Assembly (NCBI GenBank): GCA_040773965.1
Contig: JAXGVG010000047.1
Location: 1 to 11,856, forward strand
From: JAXGVG01 sp040773965
GTDB lineage: Bacteria > Pseudomonadota > Alphaproteobacteria > UBA9219
DNA length: 11,856 nucleotides
Reading direction: 5' to 3'
The position numbers and the translations under genes were made by a program. This document shows positions 1 through 7,317 of the stretch, in pieces (within the stretch, counting starts at the first letter, position 1; each line of letters opens with the position of its first letter). A model generated the notes under the pieces. It searched no databases and was not told the origin of the DNA. It worked only from the letters and a program-made list of their open reading frames with translations.

Positions 1-80
1 ACGGCGCGTCCGTCAAGAAACGCGAAGATACGCACCGCATGGCGGAAGCCAACAAGGCGTTTTCGCATTATCGCTGGTAA
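1..80 (+). CDS. rpsG: 30S ribosomal protein S7, 3' end (partial)
   Basis: The window opens inside this gene. Reading from base 3, 25 codons give a peptide that starts GASVKKREDTHRMAEANKAF and ends in SHYRW before a TAA at 78-80. This is the conserved C-terminus of proteobacterial S7, the primary 16S rRNA-binding protein that organises the head of the small subunit and contacts E-site tRNA. The start and most of the protein lie upstream of the window. It sits 22 bp before fusA, the usual str-operon arrangement (rpsL-rpsG-fusA-tuf), so rpsL is expected further upstream but is not visible. Identification is by sequence and by context. Confidence 0.95.
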   Translation, partial: GASVKKREDTHRMAEANKAFSHYRW

Positions 81-102
81 GGAATAGGGAAACGGTAGAA
101 CA

Positions 103-2184
103 ATGGCTCGCTCAACACCCATCGAACGTTATCGCAACATCGGCATCATGGCCCACATCGACGCGGGCAAGACGACGACGACCGAGCGCAACCTGCATTA
201 CACCGGCAAGTCCTACAAAATCGGCGAAGTGCACGAAGGCACGGCGCAAATGGACTGGATGGAACAGGAGCAGGAGCGCGGCATCACGATCACGTCCGCC
301 GCGACGACGACGTTCTGGCGCGATCATCGCGTCAACATCATCGACACGCCCGGCCACGTGGACTTCACGATCGAGGTAGAACGCTCATTGCGTGTTCTGG
401 ATGGCGCGGTCACGGTGCTCGACGCCGTCGCAGGCGTCGAGCCGCAGACGGAAACCGTCTGGCGTCAGGGCGACAAGTACCGCGTGCCGCGCATGGTGTT
501 CGTCAACAAGATGGACCGCACCGGCGCCAATTTCTATCGCTGCTTGGACATGCTGAAGGATCGCCTGGGCGCCAACACGCTGGTGCTGAATTTGCCCATC
601 GGCTCCGAGAGCGAATTTAAAGGCATTGTCGATCTACGCCGTATGAAAGCCGTCGTCTGGGAAGACGAGGCGCTGGGCGCGAAATTTCATGACGAAGAAA
701 TTCCGGCCGACCTGAAGGACAAGGCCGAAGAATACCGCAAGCATCTCATCGAAACCGCCGTCGAAATGGACGACGCCGCGATGGAAGCTTATCTTGATGG
801 TAAGGAACCTTCGCTCGAAGTTCTCGACAAGTGCATCCGCAAGGGCACGATCGCGCAAAAGTTCGTCCCGGTCCTGTGCGGCTCGGCCTTCAAGAACAAG
901 GGCGTACAGCCCATGCTGGACGCCGTGGTGGATTATCTGCCGTCGCCGCTCGACATCGGTAACGTGCACGGATTCGACGCCGAGACGAAGGAGCCGATGG
1001 AGCGCGCGCCGTCCGACGACGAACCCATGGCCGCGCTGGCGTTCAAGATCATGACCGATCCGTTCGTCGGCTCGCTGACGTTCACGCGAATTTATTCGGG
1101 CAAGCTCCGGGCCGGCAGCTATGTGTTGAACTCGATCAGCGGCAACAGGGAGCGCATCGGGCGCATGCTTTTGATGCACGCCAACACGCGGGAAGAAATC
1201 AAGGAAGCCTGCGCGGGCGACATCGTCGCGCTGGCGGCCCTTAAAGACACCAAAACGGGCGACACGCTGTGCGAAACGGGCAAGCCGATCGTGCTGGAAC
1301 GCATGGAGTTCCCGGATCCGGTTATCGAAATGGCCATTGAACCCAAGGCCAAGGCCGATCAGGACAAGATGACGAACGCGCTGTTGCGTCTCGTTCAGGA
1401 AGACCCCTCGTTCCGTCTGGCCTCGAACCAGGAAACGGGACAGACGGTCATCAAGGGCATGGGCGAGCTTCACCTCGATATTAAGGTCGATATCCTTCGC
1501 CGTCCGCCGTACAACGTCGAAGTCGTCGTCGGCGATCCGCAGGTAGCGTACCGCGAAACCATTACGCGCAAGTCCGTCGTGGACTATACGCACAAAAAGC
1601 AGTCCGGCGGCGCGGGCCAGTTCGCGCGCGTCATCATCGAGTTCGAGCCTTTGCCTCCGGGTAGCGGCTATCAGTTCGAAAGCAAGATCGTCGGCGGCTC
1701 GGTGCCGAAGGAATACATCCCGGGCGTCGAAAAAGGCCTCGAAGGCTCGATCGAAAACGGCGTATTCGCCGGGTTTCCGACCATCGATTTTCAGGCGAAG
1801 CTGATCGACGGCGCGTACCACGACGTGGACTCGTCGGCGCTGGCGTTTGAAATCGCCGCGCGCGCGGCCTTCAAGGAAGGCATGCAGAAAGCTGGCCCCG
1901 TGCTGCTGGAGCCGGTGATGAAAGTCGAAGTCGTGACGCCGGAACAGCATATGGGCGACGTGATCGGCGACCTGAACAGCCGCCGCGGCCAGATTTTGGG
2001 CATGAACCAGCGAGGTAACGCATCCGTTGTGGACGCGATGGTGCCGCTGGCGACGATGTTCGGTTACGTGAACCGTTTGCGCTCCATGACGCAGGGCCGC
2101 GCGCTCTTCACGATGGAGTTCGATCACTATGAACAGGTCCCGTCGAACATCGCGACCGAGGTCAAGACGAAGCTGGCGGGGTAA
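103..2184 (+). CDS. fusA: Elongation factor G (EF-G)
   Basis: EF-G is the GTPase that translocates tRNA and mRNA on the ribosome and, with RRF, helps recycle ribosomes. At 693 residues it is full length. Visible GTPase motifs are G1 AHIDAGKT (17-24), switch I around RGITITSA (59-66), G3 DTPGH (81-85) and G4 NKMD (135-138). Domain III carries GMGELHLDIKVDI (452-464), domain IV has the QSGGAGQFA loop, and domain V has TPEQHMGDVIGDLNSRRGQI. Two places differ from what I expect: ERNLHYTG rather than ERIL(Y/F)YTG near residue 30, and RRPPYNVEVVVGDPQ (466-480), which seems to have one extra residue compared with the E. coli KREFNVEANVGKPQ stretch. The start follows an AGGGA at 86-90 with a longish spacer. 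It lies between rpsG and tuf as usual. Confidence 0.99.
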   Translation: MARSTPIERYRNIGIMAHIDAGKTTTTERNLHYTGKSYKIGEVHEGTAQMDWMEQEQERGITITSAATTTFWRDHRVNIIDTPGHVDFTIEVERSLRVLDGAVTVLDAVAGVEPQTETVWRQGDKYRVPRMVFVNKMDRTGANFYRCLDMLKDRLGANTLVLNLPIGSESEFKGIVDLRRMKAVVWEDEALGAKFHDEEIPADLKDKAEEYRKHLIETAVEMDDAAMEAYLDGKEPSLEVLDKCIRKGTIAQKFVPVLCGSAFKNKGVQPMLDAVVDYLPSPLDIGNVHGFDAETKEPMERAPSDDEPMAALAFKIMTDPFVGSLTFTRIYSGKLRAGSYVLNSISGNRERIGRMLLMHANTREEIKEACAGDIVALAALKDTKTGDTLCETGKPIVLERMEFPDPVIEMAIEPKAKADQDKMTNALLRLVQEDPSFRLASNQETGQTVIKGMGELHLDIKVDILRRPPYNVEVVVGDPQVAYRETITRKSVVDYTHKKQSGGAGQFARVIIEFEPLPPGSGYQFESKIVGGSVPKEYIPGVEKGLEGSIENGVFAGFPTIDFQAKLIDGAYHDVDSSALAFEIAARAAFKEGMQKAGPVLLEPVMKVEVVTPEQHMGDVIGDLNSRRGQILGMNQRGNASVVDAMVPLATMFGYVNRLRSMTQGRALFTMEFDHYEQVPSNIATEVKTKLAG

Positions 2185-2190
2185 AGGGTA

Positions 2191-2212
2191 GCGCGGGGTT
2201 CAATCCCCGCGC
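2191..2212. repeat. Perfect GC-rich hairpin just after fusA
   Basis: Seven bases after the fusA stop, GCGCGGGG (2191-2198) and CCCCGCGC (2205-2212) form a perfect 8-bp stem around the loop TTCAAT. On the + strand it is followed by GCATGAAAGAGGG-type sequence rather than a T run, so it is not a classic intrinsic terminator for fusA. It could stabilise the upstream mRNA 3' end or be a dispersed palindromic repeat. The loop resembles a tRNA T-loop, but the T-stem does not pair properly in that register and no tRNA body is present. Confidence 0.7.
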
Positions 2213-2220
2213 ATGAAAGA

Positions 2221-2260
2221 GGGTTAAAAAACAAAGAGCGCCGCCATGGAAGGCGGCGCT
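2221..2260 (-). terminator. Hairpin with a T-rich tail on the minus strand
   Basis: AGCGCCGCC (2237-2245) and GGCGGCGCT (2252-2260) form a perfect 9-bp stem with a 6-base loop. On the + strand the A-rich tract (2225-2237) lies upstream of the stem. Read on the minus strand the order is therefore stem, then CTTTGTTTTTT, the layout of an intrinsic terminator that would stop antisense transcription heading into fusA. On the + strand there is no downstream T tract. It may equally be a dispersed palindromic repeat that happens to abut an A tract. The structure is seen directly; the function is inferred. Confidence 0.5.
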
Positions 2261-2320
2261 ACTAAAGGTAAGGCGATTGAGTAACGGTTGTAACCAGACC
2301 TTCAACGAACGGAGAGAAAC

Positions 2321-3508
<1,188 letters not shown>

Positions 3509-3515
3509 GGAATCA

Positions 3516-3539
3516 GGGGCTAGGGGTTAGGGGCTGGGG
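3516..3539 (+). repeat. Heptamer tandem array, four GGGG runs (G-quadruplex-type motif)
   Basis: Seven bases after the tuf stop the sequence reads GGGGCTA, GGGGTTA, GGGGCTG, GGG: a 7-bp period repeated a little over three times. It contains four runs of four G (3516-3519, 3523-3526, 3530-3533, 3536-3539) separated by CTA, TTA and CT. That satisfies the standard pattern for an intramolecular four-tetrad G-quadruplex with very short loops, on the coding (mRNA) strand. The period and base composition recall the short tandemly repeated heptamers known from other bacterial genomes. Whether it folds, or does anything, is inference. Confidence 0.75.
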
Positions 3540-3561
3540 AACCGGTCTCTCCTCTAGCGTC

Positions 3562-3581
3562 ATCCCGGCGAAAGCCGGGAT
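3562..3581. repeat. REP-like palindrome with GAAA loop
   Basis: ATCCCGGC (3562-3569) and GCCGGGAT (3574-3581) form a perfect 8-bp stem closed by a GAAA tetraloop, flanked by CGTC on the left and CCAG on the right. Palindromes of the type GTCATCCCGGCGAAAGCCGG are, to my knowledge, common dispersed intergenic elements in proteobacterial genomes, so I read this as a repeat copy inserted between tuf and rpsJ. No T tract follows on either strand, so it is not an obvious terminator. It ends 27 bases before the rpsJ start and so would lie in the leader of any S10 transcript starting upstream. Confidence 0.7.
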
Positions 3582-3608
3582 CCAGATGAAGTTGCTTTGG
3601 AGTAAAGA

Positions 3609-3917
3609 ATGGACACGCAAACGATACGCATACGCCTCAAGGCGTTTGATCACCGGATGCTCGATCAGTCGGTGAGCGAGATCATCAGCACGGCCAAGCG
3701 CACGGGCGCGCGGGTGCGCGGACCCATTCCGCTGCCCACATGGCGAGAGCAGTTCACGGTCAACCGTGGCCCGCACGTGGATAAGAAGTCGCGCGATCAG
3801 TTTGAGGTTCGCACGCACCGCCGCTTGCTGGATATTTTGGAGCCGACGCCGCAAACCATCGACGCGCTGTCGAAAATCGATCTGGCGGCCGGCGTCGATG
3901 TAGAGATTAGAGTTTAA
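3609..3917 (+). CDS. rpsJ: 30S ribosomal protein S10 (NusE)
   Basis: S10 is a head protein of the small subunit and also the NusE transcription-antitermination partner that binds NusB and NusG. At 102 residues it is the usual length. Diagnostic stretches are IRIRLKAFDHRMLDQS (6-21), GPIPLPT, GPHVDKKSRDQFEVRTHRR and LEPTPQTIDALSKIDLAAGVDVEIRV at the end. WREQFTVNR replaces the commoner (R/K)xEKFTVLR, a modest divergence. GGAG at 3599-3602 is 6 bases before the ATG. It is the first gene of the S10 cluster, and the 100-bp gap before it, carrying a G-rich array and a palindrome, separates it from tuf. The rplC ribosome binding site overlaps its stop. Confidence 0.98.
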   Translation: MDTQTIRIRLKAFDHRMLDQSVSEIISTAKRTGARVRGPIPLPTWREQFTVNRGPHVDKKSRDQFEVRTHRRLLDILEPTPQTIDALSKIDLAAGVDVEIRV

Positions 3918-3928
3918 GGATAACGACC

Positions 3929-4657
3929 ATGACGAAACCAACAGCGGCCAAACGCACCGGACTTCTTGCCACCAAGCTCGGCATGACCCGCGTATTTAAC
4001 GAGGCGGGACAGCATGTGCCGGTAACGGTGCTGAAATTGGATCAGTGCCAGGTGACGGGCGTCCGCACGAAAGAAAAAGACGGCTATGTGGCCGTGCAGC
4101 TTGGCGTGGGCAAGGCGAAGGTCAAGAATGTGTCGCAGGCTATGCGCGGTCATTTTGCCAAATCGAAGATTGAGCCGAAGAAAAAAATGGCCGAATTCCG
4201 CGTGAGCGACGCTGCACTTCTGGAAATCGGCGCGGAACTTTCGGTGGCGCACTTCTTGCCGGGCCAGTTCGTCGACGTTACGGCGACGAGCATCGGCAAG
4301 GGCTTCGCGGGCGTCATGAAGCGTTACAATTTCCGTGGTTTGCGCGCCTCGCACGGCGTGTCGATTACGCACCGCAGCGCCGGTTCGACCGGTCAACGTC
4401 AGGATCCCGGCAAGGTGTTCAAGGGCAAGAAGATGGCGGGCCATATGGGCGACCGCCGCGTGACGACGCTGAACCTGCAAGTTGTCGCGGTCGATGCCGA
4501 ACAGGATCTGATTTTGGTTGAGGGCGCCGTGCCGGGCGCCAAGGGCGCTTATGTGCAGATCCGCGACGCGGTGAAGCGCAAGACGCCGAAAGATATTCCG
4601 TTGCCGGCGGGGGTGAAGGCGAAGGCGCCGGAAGCGACAAGCGAGCAAGCCGTTTGA
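3929..4657 (+). CDS. rplC: 50S ribosomal protein L3
   Basis: L3 is an early-assembling 23S rRNA-binding protein whose long loop reaches toward the peptidyl-transferase centre. It has 242 residues. The N-terminal GLLATKLGMTRVF (11-23) and the loop STGQRQDPGKVFKGKKMAG (153-171) are family hallmarks. The glutamine in the GQRQ segment lies where E. coli L3 is N5-methylated by PrmB (family knowledge, not visible here). The C-terminus adds a short Ala/Lys/Glu-rich tail (about 229-242) beyond the folded domain, typical of alphaproteobacterial L3. AAGGATA spanning the rpsJ stop serves as ribosome binding site, so translation is probably coupled to rpsJ. It is followed 10 bp later by rplD. Confidence 0.98.
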   Translation: MTKPTAAKRTGLLATKLGMTRVFNEAGQHVPVTVLKLDQCQVTGVRTKEKDGYVAVQLGVGKAKVKNVSQAMRGHFAKSKIEPKKKMAEFRVSDAALLEIGAELSVAHFLPGQFVDVTATSIGKGFAGVMKRYNFRGLRASHGVSITHRSAGSTGQRQDPGKVFKGKKMAGHMGDRRVTTLNLQVVAVDAEQDLILVEGAVPGAKGAYVQIRDAVKRKTPKDIPLPAGVKAKAPEATSEQAV

Positions 4658-4667
4658 GGATGAGAAA

Positions 4668-5288
4668 ATGAAAACAACCGTTAAAAACCTCGAAAACAAG
4701 GACGTCGGCATGATCGATTTGCTTGACGCGATTTTCGCGCTCAAGCCGCGCCGCGACATCCTGACGCGCGTCGTCAACTGGCAGCGGGCCAAGGCGCGCG
4801 CCGGGACGCATGCGACGAAAGGCATCAGCCAGATCAGCGGCACGACGAAAAAACCATGGGCCCAAAAGGGCACCGGCCATGCGCGCCAAGGCAGTCTGCG
4901 CTCGCCGCAGTTCCGAAAGGGCGCGGTAATCTTCGGGCCGGTCGTGCGCAGCCACGAACACGCGCTGCCCAAGAAGGTTCGCCAGACGGCGCTATGTATG
5001 GCGCTGTCCTCGAAACAAAAGGACGGCAAGCTGATCGTGCTCGACGAAGCGAAAGTCAAGGATCACAAGACCAGGATTTTGGCTCAAAAGCTGGAAAAAA
5101 TGGGTCTGGTTTCGGCGCTCATCATCGACGGCGCGAACCTCGATCCCAACTTCGCCAAAGCCGCGCGCAACATTCCGGAGATCGACGTGCTGCCGGAGCA
5201 GGGCGCCAACGTGTACGACATCCTGCGCCGCGACGTACTGGTTCTGACCAAAAACGCGGTCGAGCAGCTGCAAGAGAGGCTGAAATGA
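4668..5288 (+). CDS. rplD: 50S ribosomal protein L4
   Basis: L4 binds 23S rRNA and lines the exit-tunnel constriction together with L22. It has 206 residues. The tunnel loop is recognisable from about 45 to 90, with GTTKKPWAQKGTGHARQGSL and SPQFRKGAVIFGP. The position usually occupied by Arg in TGRARQG is His here, a small oddity in a conserved loop where E. coli mutations cause macrolide resistance. In enterobacteria L4 also represses its own operon through an S10 leader. I see no such leader here, and the leader is not generally conserved outside gammaproteobacteria. GAGGATGAG precedes the ATG. Its stop overlaps the rplW start (ATGA), indicating translational coupling. Confidence 0.98.
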   Translation: MKTTVKNLENKDVGMIDLLDAIFALKPRRDILTRVVNWQRAKARAGTHATKGISQISGTTKKPWAQKGTGHARQGSLRSPQFRKGAVIFGPVVRSHEHALPKKVRQTALCMALSSKQKDGKLIVLDEAKVKDHKTRILAQKLEKMGLVSALIIDGANLDPNFAKAARNIPEIDVLPEQGANVYDILRRDVLVLTKNAVEQLQERLK

Positions 5289-5608
5289 GCAAGACGGAAA
5301 AAGGCGCCGAAACGAAACTGCTGCCGGAGCACTATCAGGTGATCCTCGCGCCCGTCATCACGGAAAAGGCGACGAACAATTCCGGTTTCAATCAGGTGAC
5401 GTTCCGCGTGGCGCGGACGGCCACAAAGCCCGTCATCAAGACGGCGGTGGAGGCGTTGTTCAAGGTGAAGGTGAAAGCCGTCAACACGCTCAACCGCAAG
5501 GGAAAGGTCAAACGTTTTCGCGGGCGCGCGGGAAAGCGCGACGACGTCAAGCTCGCGGTGGTGACGCTGGCCGAAGGCAACAAGATCGACGTAACGACAG
5601 GCATTTAA
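5285..5608 (+). CDS. rplW: 50S ribosomal protein L23
   Basis: L23 sits at the tunnel exit and is the docking site for trigger factor, SRP and the translocon. The chosen ATG (5285-5287) overlaps the rplD stop as ATGA and gives 107 residues. The frame is open further upstream, but that extension runs through rplD and is not real. The conserved core begins HYQVILAPVITEKAT (about 14-28) and continues FRVARTATKPVIKTAVEALFKVKVKAVNT and KGKVKRFRGRAGKRDDVKLAVVTL. A short charged N-terminal extension (MSKTEKGAETKLLPE) precedes the core. AAGAGAGGC at the rplD 3' end can act as ribosome binding site. Confidence 0.97.
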   Translation: MSKTEKGAETKLLPEHYQVILAPVITEKATNNSGFNQVTFRVARTATKPVIKTAVEALFKVKVKAVNTLNRKGKVKRFRGRAGKRDDVKLAVVTLAEGNKIDVTTGI

Positions 5609-5626
5609 GGTTTAGGGAAGAAGACC

Positions 5627-6472
5627 ATGGCATTAAAGACATATAAACCCGTAACCCCCGGCCTCCGGCAGGTCGTCCGCACCGACCGCTCGGAACTCTG
5701 GAAGGGCAAGCCGGTCAAAACGCTGACCGAAGGTCTGCGCAAGACGGGCGGCCGAAACAATCATGGCCGCATCACCACGCGTCATATCGGCGGCGGGCAT
5801 GCGAAGCGCTATCGCATGGTCGATTTCAAGCGCCGCAAGTTCGGCGTGACGGCGACCGTCGAACGGCTGGAATACGATCCCAACCGCACGGCGTATATCG
5901 CCCTGATCGCGTACACAGACGGCGCGCAAGCCTACATCCTTGCGCCGCAGCGCCTGCAAAAGGGCGACAAGGTCGTCGCGGGCGAAAAGGTGGACGTGAA
6001 GCCCGGCAACGCGATGCCGCTGAAAAACATCCCGGTAGGCACCATCGTTCACAACGTCGAAATGCGCCCCGGCAAAGGCGGCCAGATGGCCCGTTCCGCC
6101 GGCACATACGTGCAGATTGTGGGCCGCGACTCCGGCCACGCGCTGCTCAAGCTCAGCTCGGGCGAAATACGGCTTGTGCCGCAGGAGTGCATGGCCTCTA
6201 TCGGCGCCGTGTCGAACGCGGACCATTTGAACGTCAAGCTCGGCAAGGCGGGACGCAAGCGCTGGATGGGCGTCAGGCCGTCCGTGCGCGGCGTCGCCAT
6301 GAACCCGATCGATCATCCGCACGGCGGCGGCGAAGGCCGTTCCTCGGGCGGTCGCCATCCGGTCACACCGTGGGGCAAGGGCACCAAGGGCGCCAAGACG
6401 CGCAACAACAAACGCACCAATCATTTCATCGTTCGCCGCGCCAACAAGCGCCGCGACAGGCAGAAGGCATAG
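5627..6472 (+). CDS. rplB: 50S ribosomal protein L2
   Basis: L2 is one of the largest and most conserved 50S proteins and is needed for subunit joining and peptidyl-transferase activity. It has 281 residues, the normal alphaproteobacterial length. The N-terminus reads MALKTYKPVTPGLRQVV. The middle has GGRNNHGRITTRHIGGGHAK, and the C-terminal domain has NPIDHPHGGGEGRSSGGRHP. His230 in DHPHGGGEGR matches the E. coli His229 (mature numbering) implicated in function. The basic C-terminus NKRTNHFIVRRANKRRDRQK is standard. AGGGAAGAAG upstream is the ribosome binding site. It follows rplW by 18 bp and precedes rpsS by 12 bp. Confidence 0.99.
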   Translation: MALKTYKPVTPGLRQVVRTDRSELWKGKPVKTLTEGLRKTGGRNNHGRITTRHIGGGHAKRYRMVDFKRRKFGVTATVERLEYDPNRTAYIALIAYTDGAQAYILAPQRLQKGDKVVAGEKVDVKPGNAMPLKNIPVGTIVHNVEMRPGKGGQMARSAGTYVQIVGRDSGHALLKLSSGEIRLVPQECMASIGAVSNADHLNVKLGKAGRKRWMGVRPSVRGVAMNPIDHPHGGGEGRSSGGRHPVTPWGKGTKGAKTRNNKRTNHFIVRRANKRRDRQKA

Positions 6473-6484
6473 CGAGGAAAAAAC

Positions 6485-6784
6485 ATGACACGTTCGGTCT
6501 GGAAAGGTCCGTTTGTCGACGGATATCTGCTGAAGAAGGCGGAAAAGGCGCGCGCTTCGGGCCGCCACGACATCATCAAGACGTGGTCGCGCCGGTCGAC
6601 CATTCTGCCGCAGTTCGTCGGCCTGACGTTCGGCGTGTACAACGGCAACAAGTTCCTGCCGGTTTCGGTGACCGAGAACATGATCGGCCACAAGTTCGGC
6701 GAGTTCGCGCCGACGCGCATTTTCAAGGGCCACACGACGGCCGACAAGAAAGCCGAAAAAGCCGCCGGTGCGGGCAAAGGTTAA
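6485..6784 (+). CDS. rpsS: 30S ribosomal protein S19
   Basis: S19 forms a complex with S13 in the 30S head and contacts the B1 intersubunit bridge and A-site tRNA. It has 99 residues. The family pattern is clear: RSVWKGPFVDGYLLKKAEKA near the start, KTWSRRSTILPQFVGLTFGVYNG in the middle, and MIGHKFGEFAPTRIFKGH toward the end. A short tail (about 81-99, KKAEKAAGAGKG) makes it slightly longer than the ~92-residue E. coli protein, as in many alphaproteobacteria. GAGGAAA lies just before the ATG. rplV starts 14 bp after the stop. Confidence 0.98.
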   Translation: MTRSVWKGPFVDGYLLKKAEKARASGRHDIIKTWSRRSTILPQFVGLTFGVYNGNKFLPVSVTENMIGHKFGEFAPTRIFKGHTTADKKAEKAAGAGKG

Positions 6785-6798
6785 GGAGAACGCAGGTT

Positions 6799-7314
6799 AT
6801 GGGAAAGCCAAAGTCTGAAAGAAGGTTGCCGAAGGACGCCGCTGTGGCGCGGGGAGCGGCCATCCGCTCGGGCGCGCGCAAGCTGAACCTCGTGGCGGCG
6901 AGCATTCGCGGCAAGAACGCGGCGGCGGCCCTGACGCAGCTGGCGTTCGAAAAGCGCCGCATCGCGCAGGACGTGAAAAAGGTCCTCCAGTCCGCCGTGG
7001 CGAACGCGGAAAACAACCACGCGCTGGACGTCGACAAGCTTTATGTCGCCGAAGCGTGGGTGGGGCGGAGCTTCGTGATGAAGCGCTTTCACGCCCGCGG
7101 GCGCGGCAAGAGCTCGGGCATCGAAAAGCCGTACAGCAATCTTACGATCGTCGTGCGCGAGCGCGAAGACAAGAAGGAAAAGGCTCAACCGGCGAAACCG
7201 GAAACCGGGAATACGCCGAAAGCCAAAGGAACGGCAAAGAAGGCTCCCGGGGCCAAAAGTTCAACGAAGAAAACAGCTACGAAAGGCGCGGCGAAAGCCG
7301 ACGCGGAGGCATAA
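6799..7314 (+). CDS. rplV: 50S ribosomal protein L22 with long Lys/Ala tail
   Basis: L22 binds 23S rRNA and its β-hairpin lines the exit tunnel opposite L4. The ATG at 6799 is preceded by AAGGAGA (6782-6788) and gives 171 residues. The frame is open upstream but that part overlaps rpsS. The core (about 1-122) includes IRSGARKLNLVAASIRGK, ALTQLAFEKRRIAQDVKKVL and the hairpin GRSFVMKRFHARGRGKSSGI. Residues 123-171 form a low-complexity tail of Lys, Ala, Pro, Thr and Gly. Bacterial L22 is usually about 110-130 residues, so this tail is unusually long, though Lys/Ala tails on ribosomal proteins recur in alphaproteobacteria. It is likely disordered at the ribosome surface. The rpsC ribosome binding site lies inside its last codons. 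Confidence 0.97.
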   Translation: MGKPKSERRLPKDAAVARGAAIRSGARKLNLVAASIRGKNAAAALTQLAFEKRRIAQDVKKVLQSAVANAENNHALDVDKLYVAEAWVGRSFVMKRFHARGRGKSSGIEKPYSNLTIVVREREDKKEKAQPAKPETGNTPKAKGTAKKAPGAKSSTKKTATKGAAKADAEA

Positions 7315-7317
7315 AGC

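Noticed and set aside
634..2127. A 497-codon open frame on the minus strand across most of fusA
   Set aside because: It lies wholly antisense to a certain EF-G gene. Its product is rich in Arg, His and Asp and shows no domain. Long antisense frames arise naturally from GC-rich third positions.
2191..2212. Possible tRNA T-arm (GGTTCAATCC-like loop) after fusA
   Set aside because: The loop matches the T-loop pattern, but in that register the T-stem has a G-G mismatch, and no acceptor, D or anticodon arm can be found nearby because the upstream sequence is fusA coding.
3509..3608. An S10 leader for L4 autoregulation
   Set aside because: The enterobacterial L4 leader is a longer structured region. 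This 100-bp gap holds only repeats and shows no resembling hairpin set.
3914..5059. A 381-codon minus-strand open frame across rplC and rplD
   Set aside because: Same shadow effect: it overlaps two certain ribosomal genes, has no supported start context, and has no recognisable family. The 319- and 366-codon frames antisense to tuf and rplB are rejected likewise.
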